Shown piece after piece: positions 27,018 through 40,940 of a DNA stretch of 64,000 bases. Both the position numbers and the translations under genes were made by a program. Source of the stretch: Leptothoe kymatousa TAU-MAC 1615 (lineage in GTDB: Bacteria > Cyanobacteriota > Cyanobacteriia > Phormidesmidales > Phormidesmidaceae); NCBI RefSeq assembly GCF_018739865.1, contig NZ_JADOER010000004.1, positions 813,067 through 877,066 on the forward strand, in the 5' to 3' direction. Each line of letters begins with the position of its first letter. Position 1 is the first letter of the stretch. The notes under the pieces were generated by a model. It was not told where the DNA came from. It made no database searches and worked only from the letters and a program-made list of their open reading frames with translations.

Positions 27018-27950
27018 ATGATGATTAACAAGATTGAGCTGCATCCAGTGAGTTTTTTGTTTCGCCTACAGCGCCTATGCCAAACCTTTGTTCCAAAGCG
27101 GGCAAGGCTAATGGAATCTAGGATTAGTTCAATCATTGTCGGATTCGTGGGTGCCTATGTTTTGCTAAAAGTTGTTCCTGCCATTAGTCATATCACCCTT
27201 GGTAAGTGGATGTATTGGCTATTGTTGTTCACCTTGACCCTATATTTATTGGGCCTGAGACAATTTTTGGCGAATCATCCCGCCAGTAATATGCTGCGGA
27301 CGAGCATTCAAAATGTGCAGCTACGCCGGGCCAACCACCAGCTACGGCAAAGCCTGCACGGCCAAGAGGTGTTAAAGCAATCGCTGGAAGCGGAAAATCA
27401 AAGGTTATATCGGCTGGCCACCGTTGACGAATTAACTCAAATTTTTAATCGTCGGTTTTTGGACCAACAGCTTGACCAGGAATGGCGGCAGCAGCAGCAC
27501 GCGGCCTGCCCCCTGTCTGTGATTTTATTTGATGTGGATTATTTTAAGCTTTATAACGACTACTATGGCCATTTGGCGGGCGACAGTTGTTTGTATGAAA
27601 TTGCCCAATCGGTCCAAAGGAGTCTCCAGGGCGAGGCTGGTTTTGTGGCTCGATATGGTGGAGAAGAGTTTGCGGTGGTGTTACCCAATACGAATGAATA
27701 TGGGGCCGTTGCGATCGCACAAACCATCCAGCGGGCAATCCATGGCCTAGCGATTCCCCACGCCCAGTCCGACGTCAACGACCTGGTCACCGTCAGCCTT
27801 GGCATTGCCACCATTGTGCCATTGCCCGAAAGCTCCTGGAAAGCGTTGGTGGACCAGGCCGACCAGGCCCTATATGAGGCCAAACGCCAGGGCCGCGATC
27901 GCTATATTTTCAAAAGCTACTTTCGACGGTGTAGTGCCAACGTCGAATAG
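27018..27950 (+). CDS. Membrane diguanylate cyclase (GGDEF)
   Basis: A 310-residue c-di-GMP synthase. Two membrane segments (about 37-55 and 64-82) are followed by a coiled coil (98-132) and a GGDEF domain from about 133. The active-site motif is GGEEF at 214-218 (RYGGEEFAVVLP), with the metal-binding Asp172 in LFDVDYFKLYND. There is no RxxD inhibitory site in front of the motif, so product inhibition is not expected. The start may be either of two adjacent ATGs. Its last codons lie in a duplicated segment of 48-bp period. Confidence 0.9.
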   Translation: MMINKIELHPVSFLFRLQRLCQTFVPKRARLMESRISSIIVGFVGAYVLLKVVPAISHITLGKWMYWLLLFTLTLYLLGLRQFLANHPASNMLRTSIQNVQLRRANHQLRQSLHGQEVLKQSLEAENQRLYRLATVDELTQIFNRRFLDQQLDQEWRQQQHAACPLSVILFDVDYFKLYNDYYGHLAGDSCLYEIAQSVQRSLQGEAGFVARYGGEEFAVVLPNTNEYGAVAIAQTIQRAIHGLAIPHAQSDVNDLVTVSLGIATIVPLPESSWKALVDQADQALYEAKRQGRDRYIFKSYFRRCSANVE

Positions 27951-28021
27951 CCTGGGACGATAGAGCCAGGGGCCATGTGTAGTGCCAACGTCAAAAGCCT
28001 GGGGCGATATCAAGGGGCCAT
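27929..28021 (+). repeat. Tandem duplication of the diguanylate cyclase 3' end
   Basis: GTGTAGTGCCAACGTC starts at 27929 and again at 27977, a period of 48 bp; both copies end with GGGGCCAT, the second after 45 bp because of small deletions. The first copy includes the TAG stop at 27948-27950. The rest of the gap up to 28314 shows no gene. Confidence 0.85.
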
Positions 28022-28314
28022 ATTTGGTTGAGCTGTGGGGCTCACCAGCCACCAGGTTCTTTTTGAACTTGTTGATGGCGCTCAATATTTTATCTTCTAA
28101 ATTTGTATCTTCTATGGCATCCATTATTCTATGTCTGGGACGGGTGGGTCCAAAAGTCTAGGCGTCCGTTAGGATAAGGTGCAACGTTGACTCTCTGGGA
28201 AAACGCACGCCGGTTTCTGATGTTGAGTTTTGACCGTTGATGACCGATGAATCGTTACGAACGGGCAGTCTCTAATTTTTAGGTTCTAGCTCTAAAGATG
28301 TTCTAAAAGACGTT

Positions 28315-30741
28315 ATGCTGCGCCGATTGCTGTTGCTTGTTGTTTTCCCCCTGATGACTATGCCTGCCTCCGCCCAGACTCCGCCGACCCAATCGACATG
28401 GCAAAATCCGCCGGAACCGATTGTGTCTATGTTGGATGTGGACCCGCTGCCAGCCGTTTCTATATCGCCGGATAGCCAATGGCTGCTGGAGTTTGAGCGA
28501 CGGTCGTTGCCCCCCATTTCGGAGCTGGCTCAACCCTGGGTTGCGATCGCAGGTACGAAACTCAACCCGAAAACCTGGGGACCTGCCCAGGAGGGGTTCT
28601 ACACCGGCATTTCAGTGCGCACACTGGGGGCCACCGACAGCACCCCCATCTATTTACCCCCAGAGGCCCGCATCCGTAACCTGCGGTGGTCCTACGATAG
28701 TCGTTATCTAGCCTTTACCCTCACCCAGGCCGATGGCATTGAGCTATGGGTGCTCGATGTGGCCGCGGCGAAGGCGAAGCCCCTCACTGGCCCCATGCTG
28801 AATGGGGTGTATGGCACCCCCTGTCGCTGGCTACCGGGGGAAAATGAGGGGCTGGTGTGTAAGGTGCGGCCCCAAGGGGTGGGCCAGCCACCGGCAGAAC
28901 CGACGGTGCCCCTAGGCCCCGTGATTGAGAGCAGCCAGGGCCGGGTGGCCGCTAACCGCACCTATACCAATCTGTTGGCCAGCCCCCACGATGAGGCCCT
29001 CCTGGAGTACTATTTTTCTTCCCAGCTGGCCCACATTAGCCTCGACGGAGAGATTACGCTTTTAGATAATCCCAGCCTGATTCGCAATGTCACCGTGTCG
29101 CCAGATGGCCAGTGGCTGTTGCGCTCCACCGTGCACCGTCCGTTCTCCTATCAGGTGCCGCTTTCCCGCTTTCCCGTACGCTACGAGGTGCTTAACCGCC
29201 AGGGAGAGGTGATACACGAACTGGTGGATTTGCCCCTCGCCGATGATGTGCCCATTGCGTTTGATTCTGTGCGCCGGGGCAAGCGCGGCATTCGGTGGCG
29301 TGCCGATCAACCGGCTACGCTTTACTGGGCAGAAGCGTTGGATGACGGGGATGCCAGTGTGGCCGCCGAGCATCGTGATGCCGTTTATACCCTGGCCGCT
29401 CCCTTTGATGGCGACCCTAGGGAAATTTGGCGGAGTACCCTGCGTTTTCGGGGGATGATTTGGGGCAATGGGAATATTGCGATCGCAACAGAGGCTTGGT
29501 ACGACACCCGGCAGGTAAAAAACTGGGCCATGTCTCCTGATGAGCCCACTGCCGCTCCCATTCTCCTCAGTGAACGAGACTTTCAAGATGCCTATGCCAA
29601 CCCTGGCCAGCCGGTCACCCAGCCCGGCCCCTATGGCCGTTCGGTGCTGATGTTGAACGAGGCCAACGACAGCATCTACCTAAGTGGAGATGGGGCCTCG
29701 CCGGAGGGGGTATTTCCGTTCCTAGATCGGTTGCATCTGTCGGATTTGGAAACGGAGCGGCTGTGGCAGGCCGCGGGCGACAGCTTTAGCCGCGTCACGC
29801 GGGTGCTGGATAATGGTGCGCAATCGCTGATTGTGCGGCGACAGTCTCCGAGCATGCCCGGTAACTATTACCAGCTCGATTTGGCCCGTGAAGCAGAGAC
29901 GACGCTGACTAACTTTGCCGATCCCCTACCCTGGTATGCCAATGTGCAAAAAGAGATTGTGCGCTATTCCCGGGCCGATGGGGTCACCTTAACGGCCACC
30001 CTATATTTGCCACCGGGCTACAATCCCGACCAGGATGGTACCCTGCCGACGCTGCTATGGGTCTATCCGCAAGAATTTAAGGACCGTGAGGTTGCCAGCC
30101 AAAACACCCGTCCGGAACATACCTTTACCCGGCCCGGCCGAGATTCTGTTCTCTTTTTGCTAACCCAAGGCTATGCCGTGCTCAGTGGCCCCACCATGCC
30201 CATTATTGGCGAAGGGGATGCTGAACCGAATGACACCTATATTGAGCAGCTGGTGGCCAGTGCGGAGGCGGCTGTGAACTATCTGGTGGAGCGCGGGGTG
30301 AGTGATGGGTCTCGCCTAGCCATTGGCGGCCATTCCTACGGGGCATTTACAACGGCCAATTTGCTGGCCCACAGTGACCTGTTCCAGGCGGGCATTGCCC
30401 GCAGCGGGGCCTACAACCGCACCCTGACTCCCTTTGGCTTCCAAGGGGAACAGCGTAATTTTTGGGAAACCCCGGAAACCTATTTGAAAATGTCGCCGTT
30501 TATTGCGGCGGAGAAAATCAACGAGCCCCTATTGCTTATCCACGGTGCGGAAGACAACAATTCGGGCACCTTTCCCATTCAGTCCGAGCGGCTCTATGAA
30601 GCCATGAAGGGCTTAGGCGGAACGGTGCGCTATGTGTCACTACCGGCCGAAGGCCACGGCTATCGGTCGCGGGAGGCGGTGGGCCATGTGCTGTGGGAAA
30701 TGGTGGAATGGTTGGATGAACACGTGAAGGGGGAGAATTAA
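28315..30741 (+). CDS. Exported S9-family serine peptidase (glutamyl-endopeptidase-like)
   Basis: An 808-residue protein. A signal peptide (MLRRLLLLVVFPLMTMPASAQ) directs export. A beta-propeller-like N-terminal region of about 550 residues with repeated SPDSQWLL and SPDGQWLL segments narrows access to the catalytic alpha/beta-hydrolase domain. The triad is visible: Ser674 in GGHSYGAF, Asp747 in HGAEDNNSG and His781 in EGHGYRS. The sequence type is that of the plastid glutamyl endopeptidase CGEP and its bacterial relatives. It likely cleaves peptides in the periplasm. A bidirectional hairpin separates it from the convergent giant gene. Confidence 0.9.
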   Translation: MLRRLLLLVVFPLMTMPASAQTPPTQSTWQNPPEPIVSMLDVDPLPAVSISPDSQWLLEFERRSLPPISELAQPWVAIAGTKLNPKTWGPAQEGFYTGISVRTLGATDSTPIYLPPEARIRNLRWSYDSRYLAFTLTQADGIELWVLDVAAAKAKPLTGPMLNGVYGTPCRWLPGENEGLVCKVRPQGVGQPPAEPTVPLGPVIESSQGRVAANRTYTNLLASPHDEALLEYYFSSQLAHISLDGEITLLDNPSLIRNVTVSPDGQWLLRSTVHRPFSYQVPLSRFPVRYEVLNRQGEVIHELVDLPLADDVPIAFDSVRRGKRGIRWRADQPATLYWAEALDDGDASVAAEHRDAVYTLAAPFDGDPREIWRSTLRFRGMIWGNGNIAIATEAWYDTRQVKNWAMSPDEPTAAPILLSERDFQDAYANPGQPVTQPGPYGRSVLMLNEANDSIYLSGDGASPEGVFPFLDRLHLSDLETERLWQAAGDSFSRVTRVLDNGAQSLIVRRQSPSMPGNYYQLDLAREAETTLTNFADPLPWYANVQKEIVRYSRADGVTLTATLYLPPGYNPDQDGTLPTLLWVYPQEFKDREVASQNTRPEHTFTRPGRDSVLFLLTQGYAVLSGPTMPIIGEGDAEPNDTYIEQLVASAEAAVNYLVERGVSDGSRLAIGGHSYGAFTTANLLAHSDLFQAGIARSGAYNRTLTPFGFQGEQRNFWETPETYLKMSPFIAAEKINEPLLLIHGAEDNNSGTFPIQSERLYEAMKGLGGTVRYVSLPAEGHGYRSREAVGHVLWEMVEWLDEHVKGEN

Positions 30742-30802
30742 TCGGGGTAACCGATCAAGCCTCCCTAAAGGCCCCATCGGTTGATTATCCTGGTGAGAGA
30801 GT

Positions 30803-30838
30803 TCATACCATAAGGGGAGATTGCCCCCTATGGTATGA
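30803..30838. terminator. Hairpin between convergent genes
   Basis: TCATACCATAAGGGG pairs with CCCCCTATGGTATGA with one mismatch and a six-base loop. It lies 62 bp after the S9 peptidase stop and 9 bp before the end of the G8-domain gene, and it could end transcription from both sides. Confidence 0.65.
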
Positions 30839-30846
30839 GCTACAGC

Positions 30847-33800
30847 CTAGACGCTAACGCCGGTCAATGTGCCGGATGTGCCTTCGAGGGCCAGAAAGGC
30901 AATGGATTCATTGGCATGACCCAGTTCCCTATCTAAGGATCTCTCCTCGGCCACTTTGGCCCCGAAGCCCATATTGTCGATACTGTCTATGCGCACGTTG
31001 GCGATGTCGGCGTCATAAAAAGAACCTAGTTTGGCAATTACCGATGGTGCTGTTTCAAAGGCCTCGTCAAATTGTATGAATGTGGGCTTTTTACCCACAG
31101 AGCGATCCGTCATGCCTCCCTGTAAGATGCTATCCCCATCAAAGCCATTGCCCAAGGCTAACCAGCCAATGGTTTCTTTGTCATGTTCGCCTTCATTTAG
31201 GGCTTCTTCCTCTTGCATAGCCAATTGGAAGCCGCTGTTAGTCTGATTTCTCACCCGAGTGGTTACCCAGTCTCCATCATTGGTGGTTTGCACCTGGGAA
31301 AGGACTGTGGGCGCATTGCCAAAATTATCCAGCGCGATCGCATCAAACCCATTGGACGTCAATTTATTCGACGTATGGGTGCCCGCAGAGATGCGCCCAC
31401 CGTTGGCAAGGTTCCAGTCTCCCGCTTCCATAACAATGTAAGAAACAGATTCTTTGGTATGTCGCCCGTCCTTATAGGTGGGTTCCTGTAGGCGCAGTTG
31501 AAACGTGTCATCAGTCACGTTCTTAATGCGAACAACCGCCGGGTCTTTCCCTCTCAAACTAGGATCCGACACAATCACCACCGGATTATCGTAGTCATAA
31601 TCTAGAGAGACTGTTTGCCATTGATGATTAATTCGCAAAGTATCATACTCACCAATAACAGTATCGGTAGGAGCAGGCTCAGGAGTCGGAGCGGGCGTGG
31701 GCTCGGGCACAGGCTCAGGAGTAGGAGCGGGCGTGGGTTCAGGAGCGGGCTCAGGAGTCGGAGCGGGCGTGGGCGTGGGCTCAGGGGTGGGCTCGGGTGC
31801 AGGCTCGGGAGTAGGCTCAGGAGTCGGTGCGGGCGTGGGCTCGGGTGCAGGCGTGGGGGTACTGCCCTGGTAATCACCACCCAGTTGGACATTATCAATC
31901 GCCACAGCATCCCCGTTATTATCTATTCCAGTTGCGTCCACACGGAACATTAAAAATTGATAGCCATCGCCCAAATCAACGGTTTTGCTTAAGGTCTGCG
32001 AATCAAAGAACTCGCCATCTTCACCCCCAAACACGTCTGCATACAGTAGCTCACTGGACATGGGTAGCGTACCAACCTGTTCAGGACCAATATCTTCCCA
32101 GGGATTATTGTTAAATTGTCCATCAACTCCCCAGAGAGAAACCTTGACCTCATTAAACTGCCAGGACTGATTACTCCCTTCCTTATTAGTGAGATCAAAA
32201 CTCAGGGTTTGCTCTCCTTTGTGAATCCCCTTATTCTCCACGACCTGGGCAAGTTTTCCTTGGCCGACGCCTACTTTTGAAAGTACGGCTTGGCCATTAC
32301 TACGACTGACGGCGTCAGTCGCTAGCCAGCCCTCATCAGCCCACCGGCTATTCCCTTTCCAGATTTCCAAATATTGCCCAGAACTGTTAAACTCACCATC
32401 CTTAAATGCATTTGCATATGCCGTTGGTTCAACGGTGATCGTCTTGGTTAAGGTGTGGGCTGCACCCTGGTTATCCAAAACTTGCAGCGCGACCTCGTGG
32501 GTGCCTGCTTGGTTAAATTGGTGGGTTACCTGACGACCAAAGGCATCAATATTCCCATCATTATCAAAGTCCCAACCATAAATTGAAATACCTTTGCTAT
32601 TGGACGGATACGCCGAGGCATTGCCATTGAGCTTGAATGGATCACTATCTTGAGAATCACCGCCATCAAAGTTAACGGCAAGCCCGCCTACTGCACTCAC
32701 CTTAAAATCAGCAACGGGAGCTTTGTTGCCACTTTTTTGATCAAAGGTGGTGTTTTTAATGGCAAAGGCTTCCAAGAACTCATCGCCGTCAGCATCACCA
32801 ATGTTGCCACCAATGTTGCCACCAAATTTGGTGATGTTATAGGTGTTATTACTAAACTTACTATCAGTAATGGAAGACTGGGTAAAGTCTCTTTCCTCGT
32901 CTAGGAACTCTATTTGAACACCTCGATTAAACCCTTGGACATTGAGGTTTTTGTAGTTAGTACTAAACGTGGCATGGTTATGGAAAATGCCACTCCCCCC
33001 ACTAGGGCTATCAACATTGCCTACAACCAGACCATTCTCAAAATCAAGATTACTATTGTAAGTAACGGTTAGGCCTTCCCAGCGCGTGCCCCAAAGGGTA
33101 AAGTCATCAATGAGACCGCGCACTTGGTGTGCCGTTTGGGGCCCGGGGCTGCTGAACTCTAGGTTTCCATCCAGGTTAGTCATCACCCCCCAAACCCTCA
33201 TTCCAGTTTGGGTGTTATAGCTTTCAAAGCCAGTTTTGGGGCTCAGGGGCGCATCGGTAACGTCGATTTCTTGCTGCCCTGGCTGAGCCACCTGATCGCG
33301 CTCATTGGTAAATAGATTTTTTACCTGAATAGTTTCTTTTTCCCGGAAATGATCTTGGGGATTAAGACTATCGCCGAAAATGGTGAGACCGGCATCATTG
33401 GTACTGATGGCGACATTGTCCTCCATGACAATCTGGGCAGCACCCTGCAACCAATATCCTTCACCACGAAAGCCAAAATCAAACTTGTTAGCGCGGTTAT
33501 TTTCCTGCTGTTGGGCCACTCCCGAGGGAATTCCCGTGGTTTTAATAACGATGTTATTTTCCCATCGGCCCAGTTCATTTCCAGCTTCAGCCGCAATGCC
33601 GCTACCCGCGACATCAAAGACAACGTTGTCTTTGATAATGGCGTTGCTATCGTGGTGGGCAATGCCCCAACCTGGGGAACCCACAACCGCATTACCTTCT
33701 AGCACCGCCGCTAGGCCATTCACATCGTCAGCCCCGGTGCGATGCACATGTAGGGCGTAGCGACCCCGAACGTTTGTGCCAGAGCCACTTGAGCCATCTA

Positions 33801-34794
33801 CGTTTTGGCCGATATCGTCGATCAGTTTAGTTTTATCGGTGCGGCCCAAATTATAGAAACCGGCATTGTGCACCTGCACGTCGGGATTGTGCATGAACAT
33901 GACATGCCCCCGTTGCAGAGTCGGCGTGTCAGCACCGTCTTCACTTTCGATTACTACGTTGCGGCTAGTGTTGGCTACATAAAGTTTTAGCTGGTCCTTT
34001 TCTGCAATATCAGGCCGTACATGGTCAAATCGTAGAACGGTATTATTTCCCTGGGTAATGTTGTCGTTGGTGAACTTGACTCGATTACCGTTAATTTCGG
34101 TAATTGTTAATACCTCATCCCGAAAGCGGCTATTGTCGTCATCGTTGCCGTTCGGTCCATAGCTAGTTCCTCCAAGTACCAGTTGGTCGCCCACTGCCCA
34201 ACCGGTGGGGTTGCCTTTAAGGATAAGCTCACTGTCACCTGCTTCGGCATCTTGGGCCAAGGCAATGAAGTCAGTTTTCTCAGCTCCATAGATGTTAACT
34301 TTGCCGTGGGTAATTACCCCGCGACTGAGTTGGGTGGGATCCCAACTGGTATCGATCTTACCTTCGTTGGCAATGATAATTTGAGCTGTTTTATCTGCCT
34401 CAATGGGATTCTCTTCTGTTCCTATATTGAGGGTGCCCTGCGGCATCTCCACAAAGGTATCAACCACCATTTTGGTGTTTTGATTGTGGGCAAAGGTGAG
34501 GGTGCCATCGAGGCGAACAGTTTTGAGGCGGGCATCGCTTTCACTGTCGTAGAGAACCTGAACGCCCTCTGAAATCATCACATGGGCACCATTATCTGGA
34601 ATGTTGCCGTCTTTCCAGGTGCTGGCATCAAACCATGGGCCGTTATTAATCGCAATGTGGGTGGCTTGGTCCTTGGGCAACAAATCCATCAGAGCAGAAT
34701 GCTCTTTCATTTTGGCAGGATCGTCGCTATGGGCCATACCCGCATGTGTCGTATTCATATTAGTGCTGTTACTCCGTAATCTGATTGTTTTCAA
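30847..34794 (-). CDS. Giant G8 / beta-helix / PKD secreted protein
   Basis: A 1315-residue protein. Residues 50-170 contain a G8 domain ([26 protein letters not shown]). A right-handed beta-helix follows to about 690 ([36 protein letters not shown] and later repeats), then a PKD-like domain ([36 protein letters not shown]) and a beta-sandwich around 800-940. A linker of about 60 residues made of Pro, Thr, Glu and Ala separates a C-terminal region of two or three related beta-rich repeats. G8 with beta-helix occurs in animal CEMIP/TMEM2, which act on hyaluronan. There is no signal peptide, so type I secretion is plausible. Polysaccharide binding is inferred. Confidence 0.85.
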   Translation of the reverse strand: MKTIRLRSNSTNMNTTHAGMAHSDDPAKMKEHSALMDLLPKDQATHIAINNGPWFDASTWKDGNIPDNGAHVMISEGVQVLYDSESDARLKTVRLDGTLTFAHNQNTKMVVDTFVEMPQGTLNIGTEENPIEADKTAQIIIANEGKIDTSWDPTQLSRGVITHGKVNIYGAEKTDFIALAQDAEAGDSELILKGNPTGWAVGDQLVLGGTSYGPNGNDDDNSRFRDEVLTITEINGNRVKFTNDNITQGNNTVLRFDHVRPDIAEKDQLKLYVANTSRNVVIESEDGADTPTLQRGHVMFMHNPDVQVHNAGFYNLGRTDKTKLIDDIGQNVDGSSGSGTNVRGRYALHVHRTGADDVNGLAAVLEGNAVVGSPGWGIAHHDSNAIIKDNVVFDVAGSGIAAEAGNELGRWENNIVIKTTGIPSGVAQQQENNRANKFDFGFRGEGYWLQGAAQIVMEDNVAISTNDAGLTIFGDSLNPQDHFREKETIQVKNLFTNERDQVAQPGQQEIDVTDAPLSPKTGFESYNTQTGMRVWGVMTNLDGNLEFSSPGPQTAHQVRGLIDDFTLWGTRWEGLTVTYNSNLDFENGLVVGNVDSPSGGSGIFHNHATFSTNYKNLNVQGFNRGVQIEFLDEERDFTQSSITDSKFSNNTYNITKFGGNIGGNIGDADGDEFLEAFAIKNTTFDQKSGNKAPVADFKVSAVGGLAVNFDGGDSQDSDPFKLNGNASAYPSNSKGISIYGWDFDNDGNIDAFGRQVTHQFNQAGTHEVALQVLDNQGAAHTLTKTITVEPTAYANAFKDGEFNSSGQYLEIWKGNSRWADEGWLATDAVSRSNGQAVLSKVGVGQGKLAQVVENKGIHKGEQTLSFDLTNKEGSNQSWQFNEVKVSLWGVDGQFNNNPWEDIGPEQVGTLPMSSELLYADVFGGEDGEFFDSQTLSKTVDLGDGYQFLMFRVDATGIDNNGDAVAIDNVQLGGDYQGSTPTPAPEPTPAPTPEPTPEPAPEPTPEPTPTPAPTPEPAPEPTPAPTPEPVPEPTPAPTPEPAPTDTVIGEYDTLRINHQWQTVSLDYDYDNPVVIVSDPSLRGKDPAVVRIKNVTDDTFQLRLQEPTYKDGRHTKESVSYIVMEAGDWNLANGGRISAGTHTSNKLTSNGFDAIALDNFGNAPTVLSQVQTTNDGDWVTTRVRNQTNSGFQLAMQEEEALNEGEHDKETIGWLALGNGFDGDSILQGGMTDRSVGKKPTFIQFDEAFETAPSVIAKLGSFYDADIANVRIDSIDNMGFGAKVAEERSLDRELGHANESIAFLALEGTSGTLTGVSV

Positions 34795-35786
34795 ATGGCG
34801 GAGATGCCCCTTGGGTGTGAGTTTTAAGATTTCCTGCTATGGGAAATGCGGTTACTATGTAGATTTTCTGGTTGGCAGCCCAATTTGCACAGCGAACGCT
34901 GCTGAATCTAGATACTGACAGCGTTGGTCGCCTTTGTTATAGGACAATCTTGGCTAAAACCATTGAGCCATCAAGCCCCAATGTGGCAGGCAAACTTTCT
35001 AATGCATTGCTGCATATATAAGCTTGTTGCAGCTCCTAAGGTTGAATAGATTGTCTTGTTCCCTACGTCAGAAACGAGATTGTTCTCACTCACTGAATAA
35101 AAAAGAGAGTGGTTGGTTTAGTCAGTAATGCCTATGCGATTAAATATCAACATATAAGCTATTTCTATATAAAGGCTAATATACCTATCTATACTTAGAA
35201 ATAATTCATATGCTGGCTATCATGGACTTAAAAATAGTAAATCCTTAGATTTTAGCTATTTTTAGCATTCAGCTTACAACAACTATCCCGCTAAAAATAT
35301 GATGTCAACCATATTTAAGCTGGTTTGTTTTGCCAAAATTAGCCAATGATATAGAGCGCTTATTAAGTTTGCGACGCTATGCCCTAACTTAATCAACAAA
35401 AACTGGCGAATAATGGCGCTTTTGGGGTGCTAGAAAATCTTTCTGCTTCATAAACTGCTCTGGACTTCGATGGTATCAACAGAGCTCAACTAGCCTAAAA
35501 GGAACAATAAGATGCAAATTAAAGTTGCAAGAACACGGACAACAGTAAATTCGTAATCTTATCTAACCACCCTGAAACCAATGCTTTACGCTATTTTTCT
35601 AGAACATGAAGATAGCTGCAACTGTTCTATTAAATCTTTTTGGTGATGAAATGTCAACTTTATGAAAATATTGAATCCGGTGTGATTTATCTAACATCGG
35701 TTAGATAATCGGTTAGAGACGCTCTGATGTTGCTGTTAATCACGCTGTTGCTACGATGCTGGCGTTTTTAGAGTATTCCGGCGTTA
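34795..35786. other. One-kilobase AT-rich gene-free stretch
   Basis: No open frame, tRNA or strong hairpin seen on either strand. The part near 34795 must hold the promoter of the giant gene. The unusual length and AT content could indicate decayed sequence or an unrecognised RNA. Confidence 0.4.
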
Positions 35787-36284
35787 TTACTCTAGAAATG
35801 ATCCGACCATGAGCTTTTGCAGCATCCATACGAGGCTGACTGCTAGGGCTGCGCTCCAGATGGTGGCTGCCAGAATGAGTTTGCCATTGAGGACACATAG
35901 ACTACCAGCCATGAGTAGTGAGAGCGCTACACCACTGGAAATTCTAACTAGCGTTTGCACAATTTCAGTTAGCTTGCGTAGGCGAGTGGCCACATCATCG
36001 CTGGATATGGGAGAGATGGCGGCTTCTAATAAAGTTTGAAAGCTATCGTAATGCTTGGGGTCGATGTGGTAGTAGGTGCCCAAGTCGGTATCGCGTAGGG
36101 CGGGGTTGGAACGTAGCCCAAACTGTTTGGCTGTTGCGATCGCAGCCCGTACCTGGCGTTTACTCGCCACGCCGCTAAACGCATCAAACAACGACTCCCG
36201 ATACACCCCCGCCTTGGCCATTTCCAAGATCCGCTGGCTAAGTTCCACTTCCTGAATCTGGGCGAGGTCAGATACGCGAGTCAC
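35787..36284 (-). CDS. Two-helix membrane hypothetical protein
   Basis: A 165-residue protein with a soluble N-terminal part of about 110 residues (ESLFDAFSGVASKRQVRAAIATAKQFGLRSNPALRDTDLGTYYHID) and two membrane helices near 118-133 and 138-157. The N-terminal part looks like a small helical domain. The type is cyanobacterial; the function is unknown. It lies downstream of groEL but is separated by a strong terminator. Confidence 0.65.
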   Translation of the reverse strand: MTRVSDLAQIQEVELSQRILEMAKAGVYRESLFDAFSGVASKRQVRAAIATAKQFGLRSNPALRDTDLGTYYHIDPKHYDSFQTLLEAAISPISSDDVATRLRKLTEIVQTLVRISSGVALSLLMAGSLCVLNGKLILAATIWSAALAVSLVWMLQKLMVGSFLE

Positions 36285-36384
36285 TGGCTACTTCCAATTA
36301 CGGTCTAAGTAAAAATGTACTATCTAGAATATCGCTGATCCCCATTTTTGCGTCAATCAATCAACTAAAAAATACAGATTAACT

Positions 36385-36420
36385 AAAAAACGTAGGGTCG
36401 TTACCAACAACGACCCTACG
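36385..36420 (-). terminator. Intrinsic terminator of groEL
   Basis: Perfect 12-bp stem CGTAGGGTCGTT / AACGACCCTACG (36391-36402 with 36409-36420), six-base loop, followed on the minus strand by TTTTTTAG. It lies 67 bp beyond the groEL stop. Confidence 0.92.
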
Positions 36421-36486
36421 CCATATCAATCTAGGTTTATCCCTGCCGAAAAGGAGGGGCCTTCGGGCAGAAGGCTTGGGCAAGTG

Positions 36487-39342
<2,856 letters not shown>

Positions 39343-39657
39343 ATGTCTTCTGCCACTGCATTTCTGAAGAATCATGTCTTCCATGGGGCCAAAAAGCAAT
39401 TCAAGCCCCTTCAACCCCTTCGCCGTTGGCTAGATAACCTTACGGTTACGGATCCCGCCATCGCGCGCCGCATTGCTCATCTAGTACCCGCTCAATGTCC
39501 CTTTGAGCGAGATATCGTTTTGTTTGGTCGCACCATTGCCCACATCCCACCGATGTGTAAGCTGAACCCCCTATACGATGAGGTGGTGGGTTTACGTTTT
39601 CGTGCCCTATGCTTCTTGGCGGATGAGTGTGGCGAAGATATCTCCGCTTTGTTTTAA
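39343..39657 (+). CDS. Mo-dependent nitrogenase C-terminal-like protein
   Basis: A 104-residue protein of the family annotated as Mo-dependent nitrogenase C-terminus. The core is WLDNLTVTDPAIARRIAHLVPAQCPFERDIVLFGRTIAHIPPMCKLNPLYDEVVGLRFRALCFLADECGEDI. Despite the family name these small proteins occur in many cyanobacteria, including ones with no nitrogenase, and their role is not established. Two Cys in PAQCPFER and PPMCKLNP are conserved in what I recall of the family. It stands alone. Confidence 0.85.
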   Translation: MSSATAFLKNHVFHGAKKQFKPLQPLRRWLDNLTVTDPAIARRIAHLVPAQCPFERDIVLFGRTIAHIPPMCKLNPLYDEVVGLRFRALCFLADECGEDISALF

Positions 39658-39872
39658 CTTGGCATTGAAGGCCCTTTGAGCTCTGTTTTTCTTAGGTTTT
39701 AGTCTCTACGTAGGGTCTAAGTAAAGCGCTATCATCCCGCCCGCATTCTCTAGTCCCTTCCCTGCCTGGGACCTTATGTTTGTGCGTTCCCTAGTATGGG
39801 TAGGATTAATTGAAAATTAGCAACGTTGGTGGTTCGACTGATCGTCGGCAGCGTTTTTTCTCACCGGGGGAA

Positions 39873-40751
39873 TTAGGTCTTGGTGGTCCCTACCCGTTGA
39901 AGTAACGTCATTGGACCTAGCTGTTTCAGCCTATCCATTTGCTCCTGGTTTTTGACGAGTAGCGAACCGGCGAACCCAAGGGAGTTTACTGAAATACCCA
40001 GATGGTCGTCTTGGTGACGCGGCACAATCATCATCCAATTTTTTGTTCCTAAAAAGTTATAGGCCTGTTGCTGTTCTCCTTGCCAGGTCCCTGTTGGTTC
40101 GCCAATGGCCAGGCTAGTCAGCAATTGGCGATACGTGGTTAACCATTGTTGGGGATCGTCATCGAGGCTGACCTGGGCAATGCCATGGCCATAGGGCAGC
40201 AAGGGCGATTGTCCGATCCCGTTAATAAACGTGGTGGCCTGCACGGCGGTTTCAACCGGCAATGCCATGGATTGTTGGGGGACCACTTGCAGATGTTTGT
40301 GGGGTTGGCTGGCGCCTGCTTGGGGACCGCCGTTGTAAAAAAATAGGCCTGGAACTTCGGCTAAGCTGCGGTGGAGGGCTATAAAGTCAGCGAGGGTGAG
40401 CCAGGTGAGCTGCGATTCGAAAGCGCGGGTAACGATGAGAAAATGGTGATCTACGACATTGAATTTGTTGAGTAAACAGACGTGGGTTTCGGAAACGTCG
40501 GTTACGTATAGATTCGCATCGTAGGGGAGAAAGGGATTCGTTTTTTCTTTGGTTTGAACTTTGCGAGCTTGGGCCTTGCGATTGAGGTTGGTTAAAATTC
40601 GCACAATGAAGTCGATGTTACCGTCCTTGACGATTTCGTAGTCGGTATCGATGGGGGCTAAGGCTCCGGTGGCAAGCCCATGGTCAGTTTGGGTTCGGAG
40701 TTTGGACCAGAGGGTCTTGGATTGCCAGGGTTTGCGATCGCTCATGGGCAT
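39873..40751 (-). CDS. ATP adenylyltransferase / Ap4A phosphorylase
   Basis: A 292-residue HIT-superfamily enzyme that splits diadenosine tetraphosphate with phosphate to ATP and ADP. The catalytic triad motif is QPHKHLQVVPQ, with the nucleophilic His in H-x-H-x-Q. YNGGPQAGASQPHKH and the C-terminal YNFLGTKNWMMIVPR are typical of the APA1/APA2 type. It acts in the cytoplasm on alarmone-like dinucleotides. The start could be the second Met, two codons later. No operon partner. Confidence 0.9.
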   Translation of the reverse strand: MPMSDRKPWQSKTLWSKLRTQTDHGLATGALAPIDTDYEIVKDGNIDFIVRILTNLNRKAQARKVQTKEKTNPFLPYDANLYVTDVSETHVCLLNKFNVVDHHFLIVTRAFESQLTWLTLADFIALHRSLAEVPGLFFYNGGPQAGASQPHKHLQVVPQQSMALPVETAVQATTFINGIGQSPLLPYGHGIAQVSLDDDPQQWLTTYRQLLTSLAIGEPTGTWQGEQQQAYNFLGTKNWMMIVPRHQDDHLGISVNSLGFAGSLLVKNQEQMDRLKQLGPMTLLQRVGTTKT

Positions 40752-40940
40752 AAAACAGCGACTACTTTATCGGTATTAGGTCGTGGCACGAAATTGGTCA
40801 GCAGCGTGAATTGGCAGCGGCTATCGGCAACGCCCAATGCATTTCTATCATGGCGACGGCAAAAATGACCTGGGAAGGACTGTTCCCTTCGCTTACAATC
40901 TATCTAATTAAGACCTAATTTTATTGGTAACCAGTGCAAC

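Noticed and set aside
39343..39657. Evidence for nitrogen fixation
   Set aside because: The family name mentions nitrogenase, but these small proteins also occur in non-fixing cyanobacteria and no nif genes are in the window.
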